Both the position numbers and the translations under genes were made by a program. A stretch of 64,000 nt of DNA, from NCBI GenBank assembly GCA_010279815.1, contig QEOQ01000658.1, positions 724,806 through 788,805 on the forward strand. Direction: 5' to 3'. Source of the stretch: Brachionus plicatilis. Lineage: Eukaryota; Rotifera; Eurotatoria; Ploima; Brachionidae. The notes below the pieces were generated by a model, which was not told the origin of the DNA, did not search any database, and worked only from the letters and a program-made list of their open reading frames with translations. Shown here piece by piece: positions 34,200 to 46,700 of this stretch; position 1 is the first letter of the stretch; each line of letters starts with the position of its first letter.

Positions 34200-34740
34200 T
34201 GTGCTGCTGTAGACCGGCGGCTGATTTGGCGCAAAAGTCGCAAAGATCACACTTGTATTCGCTTGTAATGTTATCATGTGCGTCCTCGAAAGTCGAGCTT
34301 TTGAACTCAGCTTGCTCGTTCGGTATTCGTGCTCGAACTTCCTTGAGCTTTTGCCGTCTGCTCGAAAGTAATAACTTCTTCCCCGGGCTGGACTGCGTTT
34401 CTCAACTGTCTCATTCGGGCGATTCTTGCGGCCATTGTGACTTTGTCGTCTTGCAAAATTAAGTTCGAACTTTCGAATATATCAGAATATATTGCTTTAG
34501 CCGTAGGCCTGCTAATATATTTTTGCATTCTGTTGCGATGTACGACTTGTATTTTTCAAGATTCGGGGTGGATAATTTCGAAATTGACCTCGTTGATTTG
34601 CCTAACGATCTCGTAAGGTCCTATGAACTTGTTTTTGAAACTTTAACCTCTCCAACTTTTTTTCGTGTGTTGACCAGTAACACTAGATTTCCAACTTTAA
34701 ACGCGACTTTTTTATAGGGCGACCTGTATACCAAAAAATA
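34200..34740 (-). mobile_element. Ty3/gypsy-type retrotransposon fragment (integrase C-terminus)
   Basis: The minus-strand translation starts at the hairpin junction and gives KKVAFKVGNLVLLVNTRKKV, then GPYEIVRQINEVNFEII and VVHRNRMQKY in shifted frames. These are the GPY/F-type module at the end of metavirid integrases. It is followed by a 73-residue charged tail (34528-34307) and a Cys-Cys...His motif (YKCDLCDFCAKSAAGLQQH) resembling half of a C2H2 finger. Frameshifts show decay. The rest of pol is missing: it ends abruptly at the inverted repeat at 34714-34755. Confidence 0.65.
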
Positions 34741-34755
34741 TACAGGTCGCCCTAT
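34714..34755. repeat. Perfect 17-bp hairpin at a transposon-transposon junction
   Basis: ATAGGGCGACCTGTATA (34714-34730) and its exact reverse complement (34739-34755) flank an 8-nt loop (CCAAAAAA). The left arm belongs to the minus-strand integrase frame; the right arm abuts the LINE fragment. Confidence 0.9.
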
Positions 34756-35411
34756 TTGCAGACGGCTTATAAATTTAGTTCACGGCCAAACCATTAAAAG
34801 ATTTAAAATAAGCAATCCAACAAGCCATTGATCAAATTCAAAATTTTTGCACTAACAGGGGTTGCAAAATTAACAAGAACAAATCATTATTTTGTGTTTT
34901 TCCCACAGCTGGACTACGAGAAAGCTATGAGAGAATTTATCGATTAGACCTGACAATTCAAAATCAACCGATTCCTATTAACCCATTGCCAACCTTTTTA
35001 GGTGCTATCCTCGACCCATAACTATCTTTTCGCACACTACTCGACTCACTTACAACAAGAATTTTGCCAAAATGCAACTTGTTTCGCCGATTAAAAGCCC
35101 TAAAACTAAAAAATTCGATCCAGTTAAATATATTAATTTTAAAGAATTTCGTCAGATCACTAACAGACGACTATTTTATCCCTCTCATTTGCTCTACACA
35201 AAAAATACTAGACTCGTTAGAAAAAACCAAGAATAAAATGTTAAGAACAATTAAGTTTTTCCCAAGTAAAACAAGGATCAGCTACATTCATGAAACTTTT
35301 ATCATTCCAAAGCTAGAAAATCGATCAAATTGTCTACTAAAAAAATATATCGAAAAAACCCGATCGCTCTCAAATAATGATAGACGTGGCATAATTCAAC
35401 TAGGTAAATGA
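34756..35411 (+). mobile_element. Non-LTR retrotransposon fragment (RT C-terminal region)
   Basis: Translation segments read IQNFCTNRGCKINKNKS, TAGLRESYERIYRLDLTIQN, LPTFLGAILDP and then a 115-codon open part (35064-35411) with CSTQKILDSLEKTKNKMLRT and IKFFPSKTRISYIHE, ending in a stop. This is the post-catalytic region of a jockey/CR1-like LINE, of a type different from the 16.9-kb copy. A few stops lie upstream of 35064. Confidence 0.7.
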
Positions 35412-35474
35412 ATTAACTAACAAAAAATCCTTAAGTTTAGTTACAAGTAGTTATTCACCACTTGTAGATAGATT

Positions 35475-38460
35475 TAGAGTTTATACTGGGAAAGGAATTA
35501 TATCGAATAATAGCGATATGTGTGTTTTGGCTAATTTAACTAAAGGGACTGTTTGTTTGCCGAAAGGGACTATCATCGCAAACATTTTTGAGGTTAAAGC
35601 TGAAGACATTCTTTTTCTAGCTGAGGAAAAAATGGGGCAATCACAGGAGGAATCTAAGGACATAGAAATAATAGAGGAAGAAATGACCCCTGAGGGAATA
35701 TATCTCTCTTGTACCACATTAGATGACCAACAAAAGACACAGCTCAAAAAACTGTTAGTTGAATATAAGAGCTTATTTAGTCATAGTCTCGGGAGTCCAG
35801 GTTCTGCTAAAGGGGTAGTACATAATATTAATACAGAGGAAAACAATCCAGTGTCAATCACAGAAGAGTGGGTATAAGAGAGAAACAAGTCATAGATGAA
35901 CATGTAAAGGAAATGTTAGATAAGAATATAATCAAGCCTTCGCGTAATCCTTGGGCGTCTCCTGTCACACTTGTAAATAAAAAAGACGGTTCAATAAGGT
36001 TTTGTGTAGATTATCGTAAGTTAAATAAACTGACAAAGAAAGATGTGTATCGATTACCAAAGATTGATGACACACTAAATAGCCTTGGAAAATGTAGTTT
36101 CTTTTCAACTTTGGATTAAACAACGGGTTATTACCAAATCCCTTTAGCACCTCAGGATAAAGAAAAGACTGCATTTATAAGTCATGCATGGCTGTTTGAG
36201 TTTCAAGTAATGCCTTTTGGACTGACGAATGCTCCTGCTACTTTCCAAAGGTACATGGACATTGTATTTGCAGGCTTGAAGTGGTTTTGTTGTTTAATTT
36301 ATCTAGATGACATAATCATCTTTTCAAGTACATTTGAGGAGCATGTTGAGCATTTAAGGCTGGTTTTCGATAGGATGAAAGAATATAACTTAAAAATTAA
36401 AAGATCAAAATGTTCTTTTTGTAGAGAAGACTTAATTTTTTTGGGACACAAAGTGACTGCTGCCGGAATTAGCCCAGATCCACAAAAAGTTAAAGCTATT
36501 TTAGATATTATTATCCCAAAGAATAAAGCTGATTTAAGAACTTTCTTGGGATTATGTGGATATTACCGTAAATTTATAGAAGACTTTGCTAGAATTGCGG
36601 CTAGTCTATATGATTTGACGCGTGAAACTTCTGAATATGTTTGGGGGAATGAGCACCAGAAAAGTTTTGAAAAACTTAAAAGTTTACTTTCAAAATATCC
36701 TATTTTAAGACACCCTGATTTTAATTACCCTTTTATAATCCAAACAGACGCTAGTGATATAGGATAAGGTGCTGTATTGTGCCAAATAATAAATGGAGAG
36801 GAAAGGGTTATCGAGTATATAAGCAGAAGCTTACAGCCTTCTGAAAGAAAGTGGTCCGTTAGAGAGAAGGAAGCTCTTGGAATTATTTGGGCTTGTGAGC
36901 AATTTAGACCTTTTGTTATTGGGACAAAATTTATAATTGAAACCGATCATGAGTCCTTAAATGGTTAATGGATGCACAAACCCCTGCACGTCTTGTCAGA
37001 TGGGCTTTAAGGTTAAGTGAATTCGATTTTGAAATAAGGCATAAACGGGGTTCGAAAAATTCAAATGCTGACGCCTTGTCTCGTTTAGTTCCGTGTAGAG
37101 AAGAGCCGGAAATTAAAGATATAGACTCTGGTCTTTTATTGGGAGACTATGTATTAAGGGAGGAAAGTCCACTTCAAAATCTGAACATTATAAAAGAACA
37201 AGCTAAGGATCCCTATTTATTTTCAATTTATAACAGTATTTTAAAGGACCCAAACTCCAGTTACTCTTCCAAATTTACGATAAAAGATTCTGCTCTTTAT
37301 TATAAAGGTCAAAGTGAACAAAATCTCCTAGTTGTTCCTCAACTAATTATCCCTATTTTACTGGAACATTACCATCATAAAGCTCTGGCTCAGGTGGGTA
37401 GGGTTGTTTTTTCACCTAAGAGATAAATTTTATTGGCCTGGAATGTATGAAGATGTAAGGAGATGGATAGGCACATGTTTAAGTTTTAACAGGGTGAAAC
37501 CAAACCAACCGATAAAGAATGGGATGTTACAACCTATTCGTGTATCATACCCATTTGAGGTTGTAGGAATGGATATTTTGGGTCCAATAAAAAGGTCAAG
37601 AAATGGTTTCAAGTAGGTTTTAGTTCTAGTTGATCTTTTTAAAAACTGGGTAGAAGCTTGTCCACTTAGAACATTGGAGGCAGCCGAAGTGGCAAAGAAA
37701 TTTTATAGTGTTATTATTACTCGCCATGGATGTCCTAGTAAAGTATTGACTGATCAAGGTACTCAGTTTACCTCGAATCTTTTCTAAACACTTTGCAAAA
37801 AATTTGGGATTTACAAATTAGAGTGTAGAAGTTAACATCCACAAACTAATTGCAAAACAGAAAGATTTAATCGATTCTTGTCCAATTCATTAGCAATGTT
37901 GGTGAATGAAAGACAGAATAATTGGGATGAACTAATTGATGACATTTTGTTAGCGTATAGAGTTACTATCAACATGACGATTAAAGAAACACCTTTCTTT
38001 TTATTATATGGTAGAGACGCAGTCTTGCCTTAATGTTTGGTGTTTCGCGGAGTTAAGAACCTGATAATTCTGAAGACAAATTCGATTATAAAGTAAAATT
38101 ATTGAATAGATTTAGAGCAAGTTATGAGAATATAGAGAAACAAAGGGAAAAACAAATGAATTATTACAAAGATCGGTATGATAAAACCCATAAGAATGTT
38201 AATTTTGAGATAGACTCTGAAGTTATGGTTTATTGACCTGTACCTAAACAAGGTTTTACTCAAAAACTTCTTCCAAGTTGGCAAGGCCCGTACAAGGTAC
38301 TTGCGAAACTAAGTGACTTGACTTATAGAATAGAGAAGGATAACAAGTCATTTGTGATTCATGTCCAGCGATTAAGACCATACAAACGATTTGAAGCATG
38401 GGTGAAATGTACTTTGGTGCATGGTCCAAAACCTGGTAGCTTAATTTATGGTGCGGCATA
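35475..38460 (+). mobile_element. Decayed Ty3/gypsy retrotransposon pol
   Basis: A nearly full pol in collinear fragments. 35518-35877 is the segment before RT. RT spans 35868-36767 with FCVDYRKLNKLT, MPFGLTNAPATFQR and the intact catalytic YLDDIIIF. RNase H spans about 36700-37100 (IQTDASDIG, IETDHES, KNSNADALSR). Integrase spans about 37400-38250: zinc-binding region, then core Asp in VVGMDILGP, Asp in VLTDQGTQFT and Glu in the TERFNR block. The tail has FVIHVQRLRPYKRF and a stop near 38459. Breaks: frameshift near 35865, stop at 36117, stop at 36765, frameshift near 36965, frameshift near 37400, stop at 37614 and more beyond. One zinc-ligand Cys of the integrase head is replaced (CLSFN). 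Gag, protease and clear LTRs were not found. It cannot make functional protein. Confidence 0.85.
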
Positions 38461-38544
38461 ATCGAACGAGGGAATACGGTATTTAAGGTTTCTTATTTTA
38501 TTTTATTTTAAACTTTCTTTTAATAAATAACCTGTAGATATGGA

Positions 38545-38690
38545 TTAGTGTTGGACGAAAGCAGAACTAACCGATTCATTTGGTGAACGGTTATTGCGAT
38601 CAAATGGTCTCTCTATTCGACAACCAAAAATTCTGCTCGCCAAATTGTACGATTTTCTAAATTTACTGTCAGAATGATTCATTTTTTTTT
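38545..38690 (+). other. GC-richer island with a 44-codon open frame
   Basis: Directly after the gypsy relic the frame reads CWTKAELTDSFGERLLRSNG then LSIRQPKILLAKLYDFLNLL and a TGA at about 38676. An AACCGATTCATTTGGTGAACGGTT near-palindrome lies inside. Composition stands out from the AT-rich flank. It could be a piece of the element's LTR or 3' region, or an isolated exon. Unrecognised. Confidence 0.25.
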
Positions 38691-41600
38691 AAATCAATTT
38701 TTGTTTATTTTTTATTTCAGTTATTTAGATAATTTTAAAATAAAATATTTGTAAAACAAAATATTCATTTCAAGACTTACTGTCATAATTACATGATTTA
38801 ATCCTCTATTAAACATAGAATTTAAATAAAATATCTATAAATAAAATTTTATTATTGAATTAAAAATAGTAAAATTCTAATCTCTTAATCAAAAAAATTT
38901 AAAAAAAAAGCACAAATTTCATAAAAAGATTGCGTTGGGTTGTTTTGGCTTGATAAATTTTCCTCTAATATAAAATCTTTGTGAGAATTTGATTTAATGT
39001 CCAGCGAAATTCATAAATTTATTCAATACTTATTTTTTAATTAAAAATATTATCTGGACCAAAAAACCAGCGTTGATGTAGCTTAGTCTTTCCTTTCAGT
39101 TAAGAGATAAGTGGAACTTATGATTTGATATTGAATTTCATGTATTTCATAATTTATATAAAAGAGCAATTTTCTGATAATTTATCTTAAATAGACTTTA
39201 TTTATGAATTTATTTTAAATGATGCATTTAAATTTGAAATAAATCCTGATTTTAATACTTAGTTTATTTTTGAAAATTTATCATAAGAAAATTCAAGTAT
39301 GGCAAAGTTATTAAAAAATTTCAGGGTTTTATTTTCTTGAAGCCAAAATTTTTTTTAACTCAGAGTATTGTTCAAAGCCAATAAATTCAAAACTTGAACC
39401 CTAAAATAACTAAGCTTTTTTTACAAAGTAAAAAAAAATTGAACATTTAAAAAAATATTTTTGACATATTTTTTTTTCTTCTAATTTTCATTTTACGTAA
39501 ACTGTTGTAAAAAATTAAAAAATCTTTACGAAAAATCTTAGTATTTAGTTTTATACGCCAGTTTAAAAGTTTCAATTCAATTGATTTCAAAAGATTATAA
39601 CTAAAAATATTATTTTTAATAATCTTTCTTATTCAAAAAAAAATATTACCCTAACAAGACCAAGATAAATAAAAAATTATTTTAATAAAAATGAGGCGTT
39701 TTGACAGTTAATTAAGGTGATCGTAAAATGTGTACCTTAGTGCAAGGATAAGTTGTACTCAAAGTAATGTAAAATTGATTTTCATCGTTTCACAATTATT
39801 GTCAGGCTTATTTTTAAAACCATTTAAAGTTAATTGTTTCAATATTTTGAAGCCCGATTAATGGGATCAATTAAGAAAGACATTTTTTTCATAAACTAAA
39901 TACAAGAAAAATATTAAATATTTATTTGTATTAAATATATTTTTTTTTAAATTAATTTTTATTAATATCTTTTTTTAAAAAAAACAGATGATTTTTATTA
40001 AAAACCTGAAAAACAAATATGGTAGTATTTTTAATGAATATGGTAGAATGTTTGACGTAAAAAGTTTATTTTCTTAAAGGGTTTTTTGGACCCTTTAAGT
40101 CCATAAAATATAAAAAAATGTTTATTAAGTGTTACCCTTTAATATATTTTATCATAAATATCAGAAAAACTTGCGATTAGTGATTAACAAATACAGTTTT
40201 TATCGAAAAAATTACAATTTTTGGGAATTTTTTTTCTGAAAAAATAAACTAAAAAATTCCATTTTTTTAACTTAAAGCATAATTTTGGTTATAATCTAAA
40301 AAAGATTCCCGTTGTAAAATAATCGAATTTTTAACTAAAAAACTCCAAAATTTAATACCAGAATAATGAAACCATTTTTTATATAAAAAGTAAAAATGAA
40401 ATTGGGTAAAATCGTAATTGGAAAAAATTTACCATATCTTGCCACTGCCCTTTTTGTCTATCTCTTTATTATCTCTACTATCTCTTTATAAAAATGCCTT
40501 GGTGATGATGCCTCTTCTTCTTTAATTTTATTCTTGCATAATTTATTCCTCACATTAAATCTACTCTTTAAAAGCCATTAATGTTTTTAAACATCTGTAT
40601 TCATCCAGTAATTTTGATTATCGAAATAAGGCAAAATATTTTTTATTTTAGCAAATATTTGATCAGCTTGTTTGAATTTTATTTTTGTTTTTCATTTATC
40701 AGAATCCTGGAAAACTTATGATCTTGAATAAGAATATTAGTTTTATGATTAGCGGGCAAAAATTACTGATAATAAAAGGCTGTAATGACATGACACTTAT
40801 CTGGGGTCCTACTAAAAAATTGATCCCCAAATTTTGAAAAATTCATGACCTCTTTTTATTTTACAAAGAAAACATATTTTTAAAAGTTTTAATATGTTAT
40901 TAAATTTGGAATTTTCTGTTCTTTTTGAAAATTGATTTAGTATTGAATCTAATTAGATTTTTATTTTAATTGAAAACCTGACTCTTAACCGACCCTTATT
41001 AATCTTGTAGAAAATTTCAAGAGCTTTCCAAAATTGTGTCTGGTTTTTGTCCAGAAAGTACAGTTTTTGAGATAGTTAGATTTAAATAAAAAACCTCAGT
41101 TATTTCCAGAATCGAATTTAAAAATTTATTTACGACATACCATTTTTCAGCTCTTTGACAAAAAATGAATTTATTTTAGTGAGAAGAGGATCAATTTTGT
41201 CTAATAATTATGTTTCATATTAAATGCGGCAGTGAATATTAAAAAACAACACGAAAGCTTTATTTTTAGTAAAGAAAAATTTAGATAATTTAAAAAGATA
41301 TTTTTAAGTAGTTAAGAAAACAAAAAATTAGAAAACTCTTCAATATTTCACAAATTAATTACGAAAATTGAAATTAATTTTAAAAAAAATCCCATATGAT
41401 GATTTTCCAATATTTGAATAAGATCGAGAAAAATACCAATTATTTGGGTTTAAAAAAAATTAAAAAAAAATAAATCATTGTATAGTTAATATTTTCTAAT
41501 TCAAAATTTTACATTCTGAAAATCAAAAGAAACTTTTTTGAGTTCTTTGTGAAGTTATTTTTGATAACCAAGAAAAGAAAAACATTTTTGTTACCTTTGT

Positions 41601-43259
41601 GATTTCAATGCTAAGTAAATTTCTTCAAATTTCCCAACGCCGACGAAAAATTTTATTCGTTTGAGATTTATAAATTTTTTTTTCCATTTAAATAGTATTT
41701 ACTTTTTTTTTAAGTTCTTTAAATTCGTATATTTAAACTGGATTTTTGAATTAGATTCTTTGAAAAAGAATTATTTTCTTAGCCAAAATACTTTTATTAT
41801 TAAATCAAGTTTTTTTTTTTTCGAAATTATAATAAATTATTTAACATTAATTAATTATTTTATATGGATTGTTTCGTTTTTAAAATTCAATTTAAATTAT
41901 AAATAGTATTTTGACTAAATAAAATATGATCTTAATAATTTTATCTTTGAATAATAAATTAAAATTTTATTTTTTGAAAAGACTTTAGCATATATAATTC
42001 AAACTCTAATTTATTCTGAGGCCTATAATAACGCGTCGTTATTTAATACATTCTTACGAAATTTGGAATTTTTCTAAGTATCTAGACGAGTAGAAATTTT
42101 ATTTTTGAATGATACATTTTTTTCAAACTATTATTTCTTTGATTTGAAGTCTTACAGTCAATTTTTCGTTTCTAAATAATTTTCATCTGATTTTAGATAT
42201 TAGTTATGTAATTTTCTAATAATGCTAATTTTAAATTTTCTTTTTTAAGTTGATCGATTTTTGTTGATCATTATTTGAATCAATTTTCTTCAATTTTTTT
42301 AACACTTACAAAGAATCTTCAAAAAATCATTAATTTCAAACGAAATTTTTTTTTAAATTTTTTTCGTTTCCATTAATAGATTGACATGATTCTAGAATAG
42401 TATTTTTCATATTTTATTTTTTTCAATTTTTATTTATATAGAAATTTTAGTGATTTAAAAAAAAATTAGCTCTTCTCAATACTAAAATTATTAAAACAAT
42501 ATTTTGTTAATACTATGTAAATTTTAGTAACATATTTTAGATTTGACACAAAAATGCTTAGCAATTAGAATTTACTATTTTTTTTGTTAGTCTTTTCTAG
42601 ATCCTATAATGTATAAACTTTACGCGCGCATTGTAAAACAGCAAAAACATAATATTTAATTGATTATGATTTTGCTGCAATGCTTATAAAATGTTTTCTA
42701 ATTTGCATAATGAAGAAATTTAATTTATTTTTTTAAAACAAAAGATTATGCTCATCATTTAAATTTGGATAGATTTAAAACATTTACAAATAGATAGTTC
42801 TTTTCTCATCGGTCAATACTTAGATAAGCTAAAACGAATCTTAAAATTAGAAATATTCTACTATAGAATAATGTTAAAGCATAATTAATTTATTCGCTAG
42901 TTTAGCTATTTTTTCATAATACTTTTTACTTTAAAATTCTGTGAAGCAATTTTTTAAATAAAAGAGAATCGATAAATTTTACATCATTTATATTTAGAAA
43001 AATTTTAAATTTAGTAAAATTTTTATTTTTTCTTTTCAAAAAAAAATCAAGAATTTGCTTGGCTCGAAAATATTAAAAGCCTTTTATTTGTTTAAAAAAA
43101 TACATTTATTTTTTAATACAAACTCAAGTCTAAAATAAAATAAATTATTGTTGTTATTATTAAACGAAACAAAAAAATTATTTACAAAATAACTTAATTT
43201 TAGTTTTAGACTAGAATAAAATTTAAAAAAGAGTATTTATCTGAACAAGCGGTATTAAT
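38691..43259. other. Gene-poor AT-rich stretch
   Basis: About 4.5 kb without supported genes. The frame at 41661-41906 is Phe/Ile/Leu/Asn-rich, as expected from poly-A/T sequence. No repeats with clear boundaries were seen. Confidence 0.5.
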
Positions 43260-43583
43260 GTGTTTTTTAATAATATGTCGTCGGAGTTGTTTTTATTTTC
43301 AACATCAATTTCATCACTAATATCAATATATTTTTTCAAATTAATCTTAAACGAAAAAGACCGAAGTCAGGTTATTCTAAATAATCTGGATTCGAAATTA
43401 TTTTCAGGACTCGCCAGTCTCGCTCGACCACAATTTTTTCAAATTCAAATCACCAAGCTAAAATTAAAGTTCGCTATCAACAAATTGGAAAATAAACTAA
43501 AATATTTTGATCATTTTAATGAAATTTGTGTCAATTGTTTGCTTTATTTTTTATTAGTACAATCCGAATTTCGATCAATATAA
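43260..43583 (+). CDS. Hypothetical small protein with N-terminal hydrophobic segment
   Basis: Open frame of 107 codons (likely Met at 43275 within MSSEL). An N-terminal hydrophobic stretch (LFLFSTSISSLISIYFFKLI) is followed by a mixed-charge helical part (QIQITKLKLKFAINKLENKL) and CVNCLLYFLL. Codon composition (GGACTCGCCAGTCTCGCTCGACC near 43408) is more gene-like than the surrounding desert. It ends about 120 bp before the Capicua start, same strand. No domain recognised; it could be a separate small gene or an upstream exon. Confidence 0.35.
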   Translation: MFFNNMSSELFLFSTSISSLISIYFFKLILNEKDRSQVILNNLDSKLFSGLASLARPQFFQIQITKLKLKFAINKLENKLKYFDHFNEICVNCLLYFLLVQSEFRSI

Positions 43584-43695
43584 CAGATATTTAGACTTTT
43601 TTACATTTATTTTTTATCCCGGTGTATTTGTAAAATAGTATTAGAATTTTGTAATATTTGTATTTTTATTTTTTATTTGGAATCTTTTTTCTTAA

Positions 43696-43709
43696 ATGAA
43701 ATGAAATGA
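43696..43709 (+). promoter_or_regulatory. Two overlapping minimal uORFs at the Capicua start
   Basis: ATGAAATGAAATGAAG holds three ATGs spaced 5 bp apart. The first two each read Met-Lys-stop; the third (43706) opens the Capicua frame. An in-frame stop (43697) lies just upstream, so 43706 is the first usable start of this exon. Such minimal uORFs could lower or tune initiation if this region is in the mature 5' UTR. Confidence 0.5.
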
Positions 43710-46700
43710 AGAGAAAATCAAGCGAGCAGCAAAATAGTAAAGATAAAAATAGCAACACTTTGAGTACGGACAGCGAAAATACAAATTTATTAATTAATAA
43801 TAACAATAACAATACTACTACTAATAATAATAATAATATCAGTAGCAGTAATAACAATAATGAAAATATTCACAATCGCAATCAAAACGACTTCATGCAG
43901 AATTTCAGCCATCTGGCTCAATTTTTCCAAGGAGAAAATAGCTTAGATTCGACCAGAACAAACAGTTTAGCTCTACACATTTTATCCAACTACAATTCCA
44001 TGTATTCACTGCCATTATCAAACCCCATTTCACGATCACTCTCATCTAATTTACCGCATGGTCATCAATCTCTTTTGCTACACTCACCAAACATGGCGCC
44101 ATCACTACAAAATCCTGTGCCGCTAAATTCAATGTCAAATTTTTCCAAGTCTACTTCGACAACTCCTGGCAGCAGCCACATTCGGCTAGAGTCGCCAAGC
44201 AACTACAATATCCCGCTGAAAAAGCGCATGATCAGCAATGCCGATGTGGAGAGTAGAAAATTTCCGGTTGATTTGTCGCAGTGGCGAGAAACCAGGGTCT
44301 TGGCACTGAGGAAAAATTTCAAATGCAATGACGAGTTGGACAGTGACCTGAACTTTATCAACTATTATCCTGGAGACATAGAGACTGTGAATGGAACGCT
44401 TGTGACCGTGATGTATAATGAGGAGCGCGTTACCTTCGATGTTTCCAAGGATGAGGAAAGATTTTCTTTGATTGAAGACGCTCAGGCTAGACTTGATAAA
44501 TTGGAAAAGGGCATTCTTGTTCTTTTTCGTGTGAGTAACCAAAATGCAAGTTGTTCTTCTCATTCATCGACACCGACGTCTGTGCCGCTTCCAACCTCTA
44601 GTGGCCTAGTGGATCCAAGTAAAAGTCAAAAAGCGACAAAATATCGACTGGGAAGGATTATTGAGAAGCAAAAAAATTTTCTTGTCGAACCAATTTGTCT
44701 AGAGTTTGGATCGAATTCTTTAATTTCTGAATTAGTCAATCACGAATGGATAGATCGTCCAAATCTTCGTCTCCTGCAGCCACCTTGGTTCGACGAGTAC
44801 AAAGATGAACTTGATTTAAAGCTTAATTTAAGTTTGATTGAAAGCTTGAAAAAGTTTCTATCAAAACAGCTTCAATTGTCGAACAAATGCGGACTACAAG
44901 TTTTTTCAGGAAATACACCAATTTTAGGTAATTGGAAATTTTTACTCATTCTTTGAGTATTAAAAGCATTAATTAAAGATTAGCTATCTTTTTATTTTTT
45001 TGTCTTTAATACTTGAAAAAATCAAATTCAAAAATAAATCAAGTTAAATTTGATGAAAATTAAAAAGAAGAAAATAAAAATAGATAAATTGAAATAAAAG
45101 AGTGACAGGCTATGCATCAGGGATGTGCATTAAGTACTTAAATCGTATTTTCAATACTTAAGTAAATGGACCATATTTTTAAGTAAATACTTAAGTATTT
45201 ATCAGGATACTTAAGTACTTAAATTTTTTTCAATAAAATATCAAAAAAAAAAGCTATTTTTTATCAAAATTTTATTGCAAAAATTTGGGCTTAATTCAAT
45301 TTAATTAAATTTAGTTCAAAATCTGAGATTGAAAGAATCCGAGGATGCTGCTTAGGTAAAGAAGGTTGAGAGGGTTTTGTTTTTTTCTGAACATCACGAC
45401 TTATTATCATCTAAGATAGACAAAGAGAGAGTTAATTTGAATCGAAGATTAGATTTTTTGGATTGGGACAATAATCAAGAAATGATGAGACCAATAATAA
45501 AAGTTTCTTTTGTTTGTAAAAAAAAAAGCGTTGAGAGAATTTTTTTTATAGCGGTTAAATTTCAAAGCACTGTGTTTTTGATTTAATACAACAAGTTAAA
45601 CGAAGGAGAGTCTTCTTCAAGCTTTATTGTTCTCTATTTAACAAATAAGTAATACTGCATAAAAAAATTATGTTTAATTGGTGTGTGAAATAAAATTTTT
45701 TTTATTTGCAATCATAAACAAGTGAAAAAGAAAAAAATCTGAAATCATGAATGTTAGTCAAAGAGTTAAGTATTTTTAAATACTTAAGTAAACTCGCTCT
45801 TACTTAAGTACTTAAAAAAATTCGAATTTTTCAAAATTTATACTTAAGTATTTACTTAATTTTAATTTTTTTTAAGTACTTAAGTACTTAATACTTAATG
45901 CACATCCCTGCTATGCATGTTTAAATATTTGAGGGTTTAGGGAAAAAATAAGAGATTGTAAGGTAGCAATTAAAAAATATACGATTTGAAAACTTCTTTA
46001 CACTCTTCGTCATTGTGAATTTTGGTACAAAAAAATAGATTAACGAATAAATTAAGAATACACAATTTGTAATTGGTCACCTTCATTAAAATCGGAGATC
46101 AGACTAATTGAAAATGTGCAACGTTAGAGCAACGAAGATAATTAATTGTGTCCAGGAAAAATTATATGAAGGGAGACTTAGTATCCTTGGTTTGATGAGT
46201 CTAGAACAACGACAATTGAGGGAAAATTTAATTGAGATGTTTAAAATAATAAATGAATTTGAGCTGATAAATTTTGAAAAAGGAATAAATTGTGCAAATA
46301 GCTTATATCTTAATCTAAGAAAAACAAATAATCATAAACTTGTAAGAGAGATCAACAAAAAAGGACAATACCGTTATCAATTTTTAACAAACAGAAATAC
46401 CACCAGCATACTGATTCTATAAAACTCTGCAATAAATCTGCAAAATTTAGAAAATAGTGAATTTTGGATATTATATTATAAATTCAGCTCAAGTGGTGGT
46501 AGAAAGGATGTATCTGTTGCTACAATTTATAGTACATGTTTTGGTCGCTCCGAATTAAAGCTATAAGATTTTTGTTTTTTGTACTAAAATTCACAATGTC
46601 TACTCTTACATTAGATCGAAAACCAATGGAACAGAATGACTCAGTCCTGTCCTGTCCTGCCCCTCTTGGTGCATATTAATTTAATTATAAGATAGATATA

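Noticed and set aside
34199..34462. 87-codon plus-strand frame
   Set aside because: Opposite the gypsy integrase tail, which gives recognisable motifs on the minus strand.
41661..41906. 81-codon plus-strand frame
   Set aside because: Almost only Phe, Ile, Leu, Asn and Lys from poly-A/T sequence.
43666..43857. Leucine/valine-rich minus-strand frame
   Set aside because: Complement of the Asn-repeat codons at the Capicua N-terminus; not a membrane protein.
44186..44563. 125-codon minus-strand frame inside Capicua
   Set aside because: Shadow of the conserved Capicua N-terminal domain on the plus strand.
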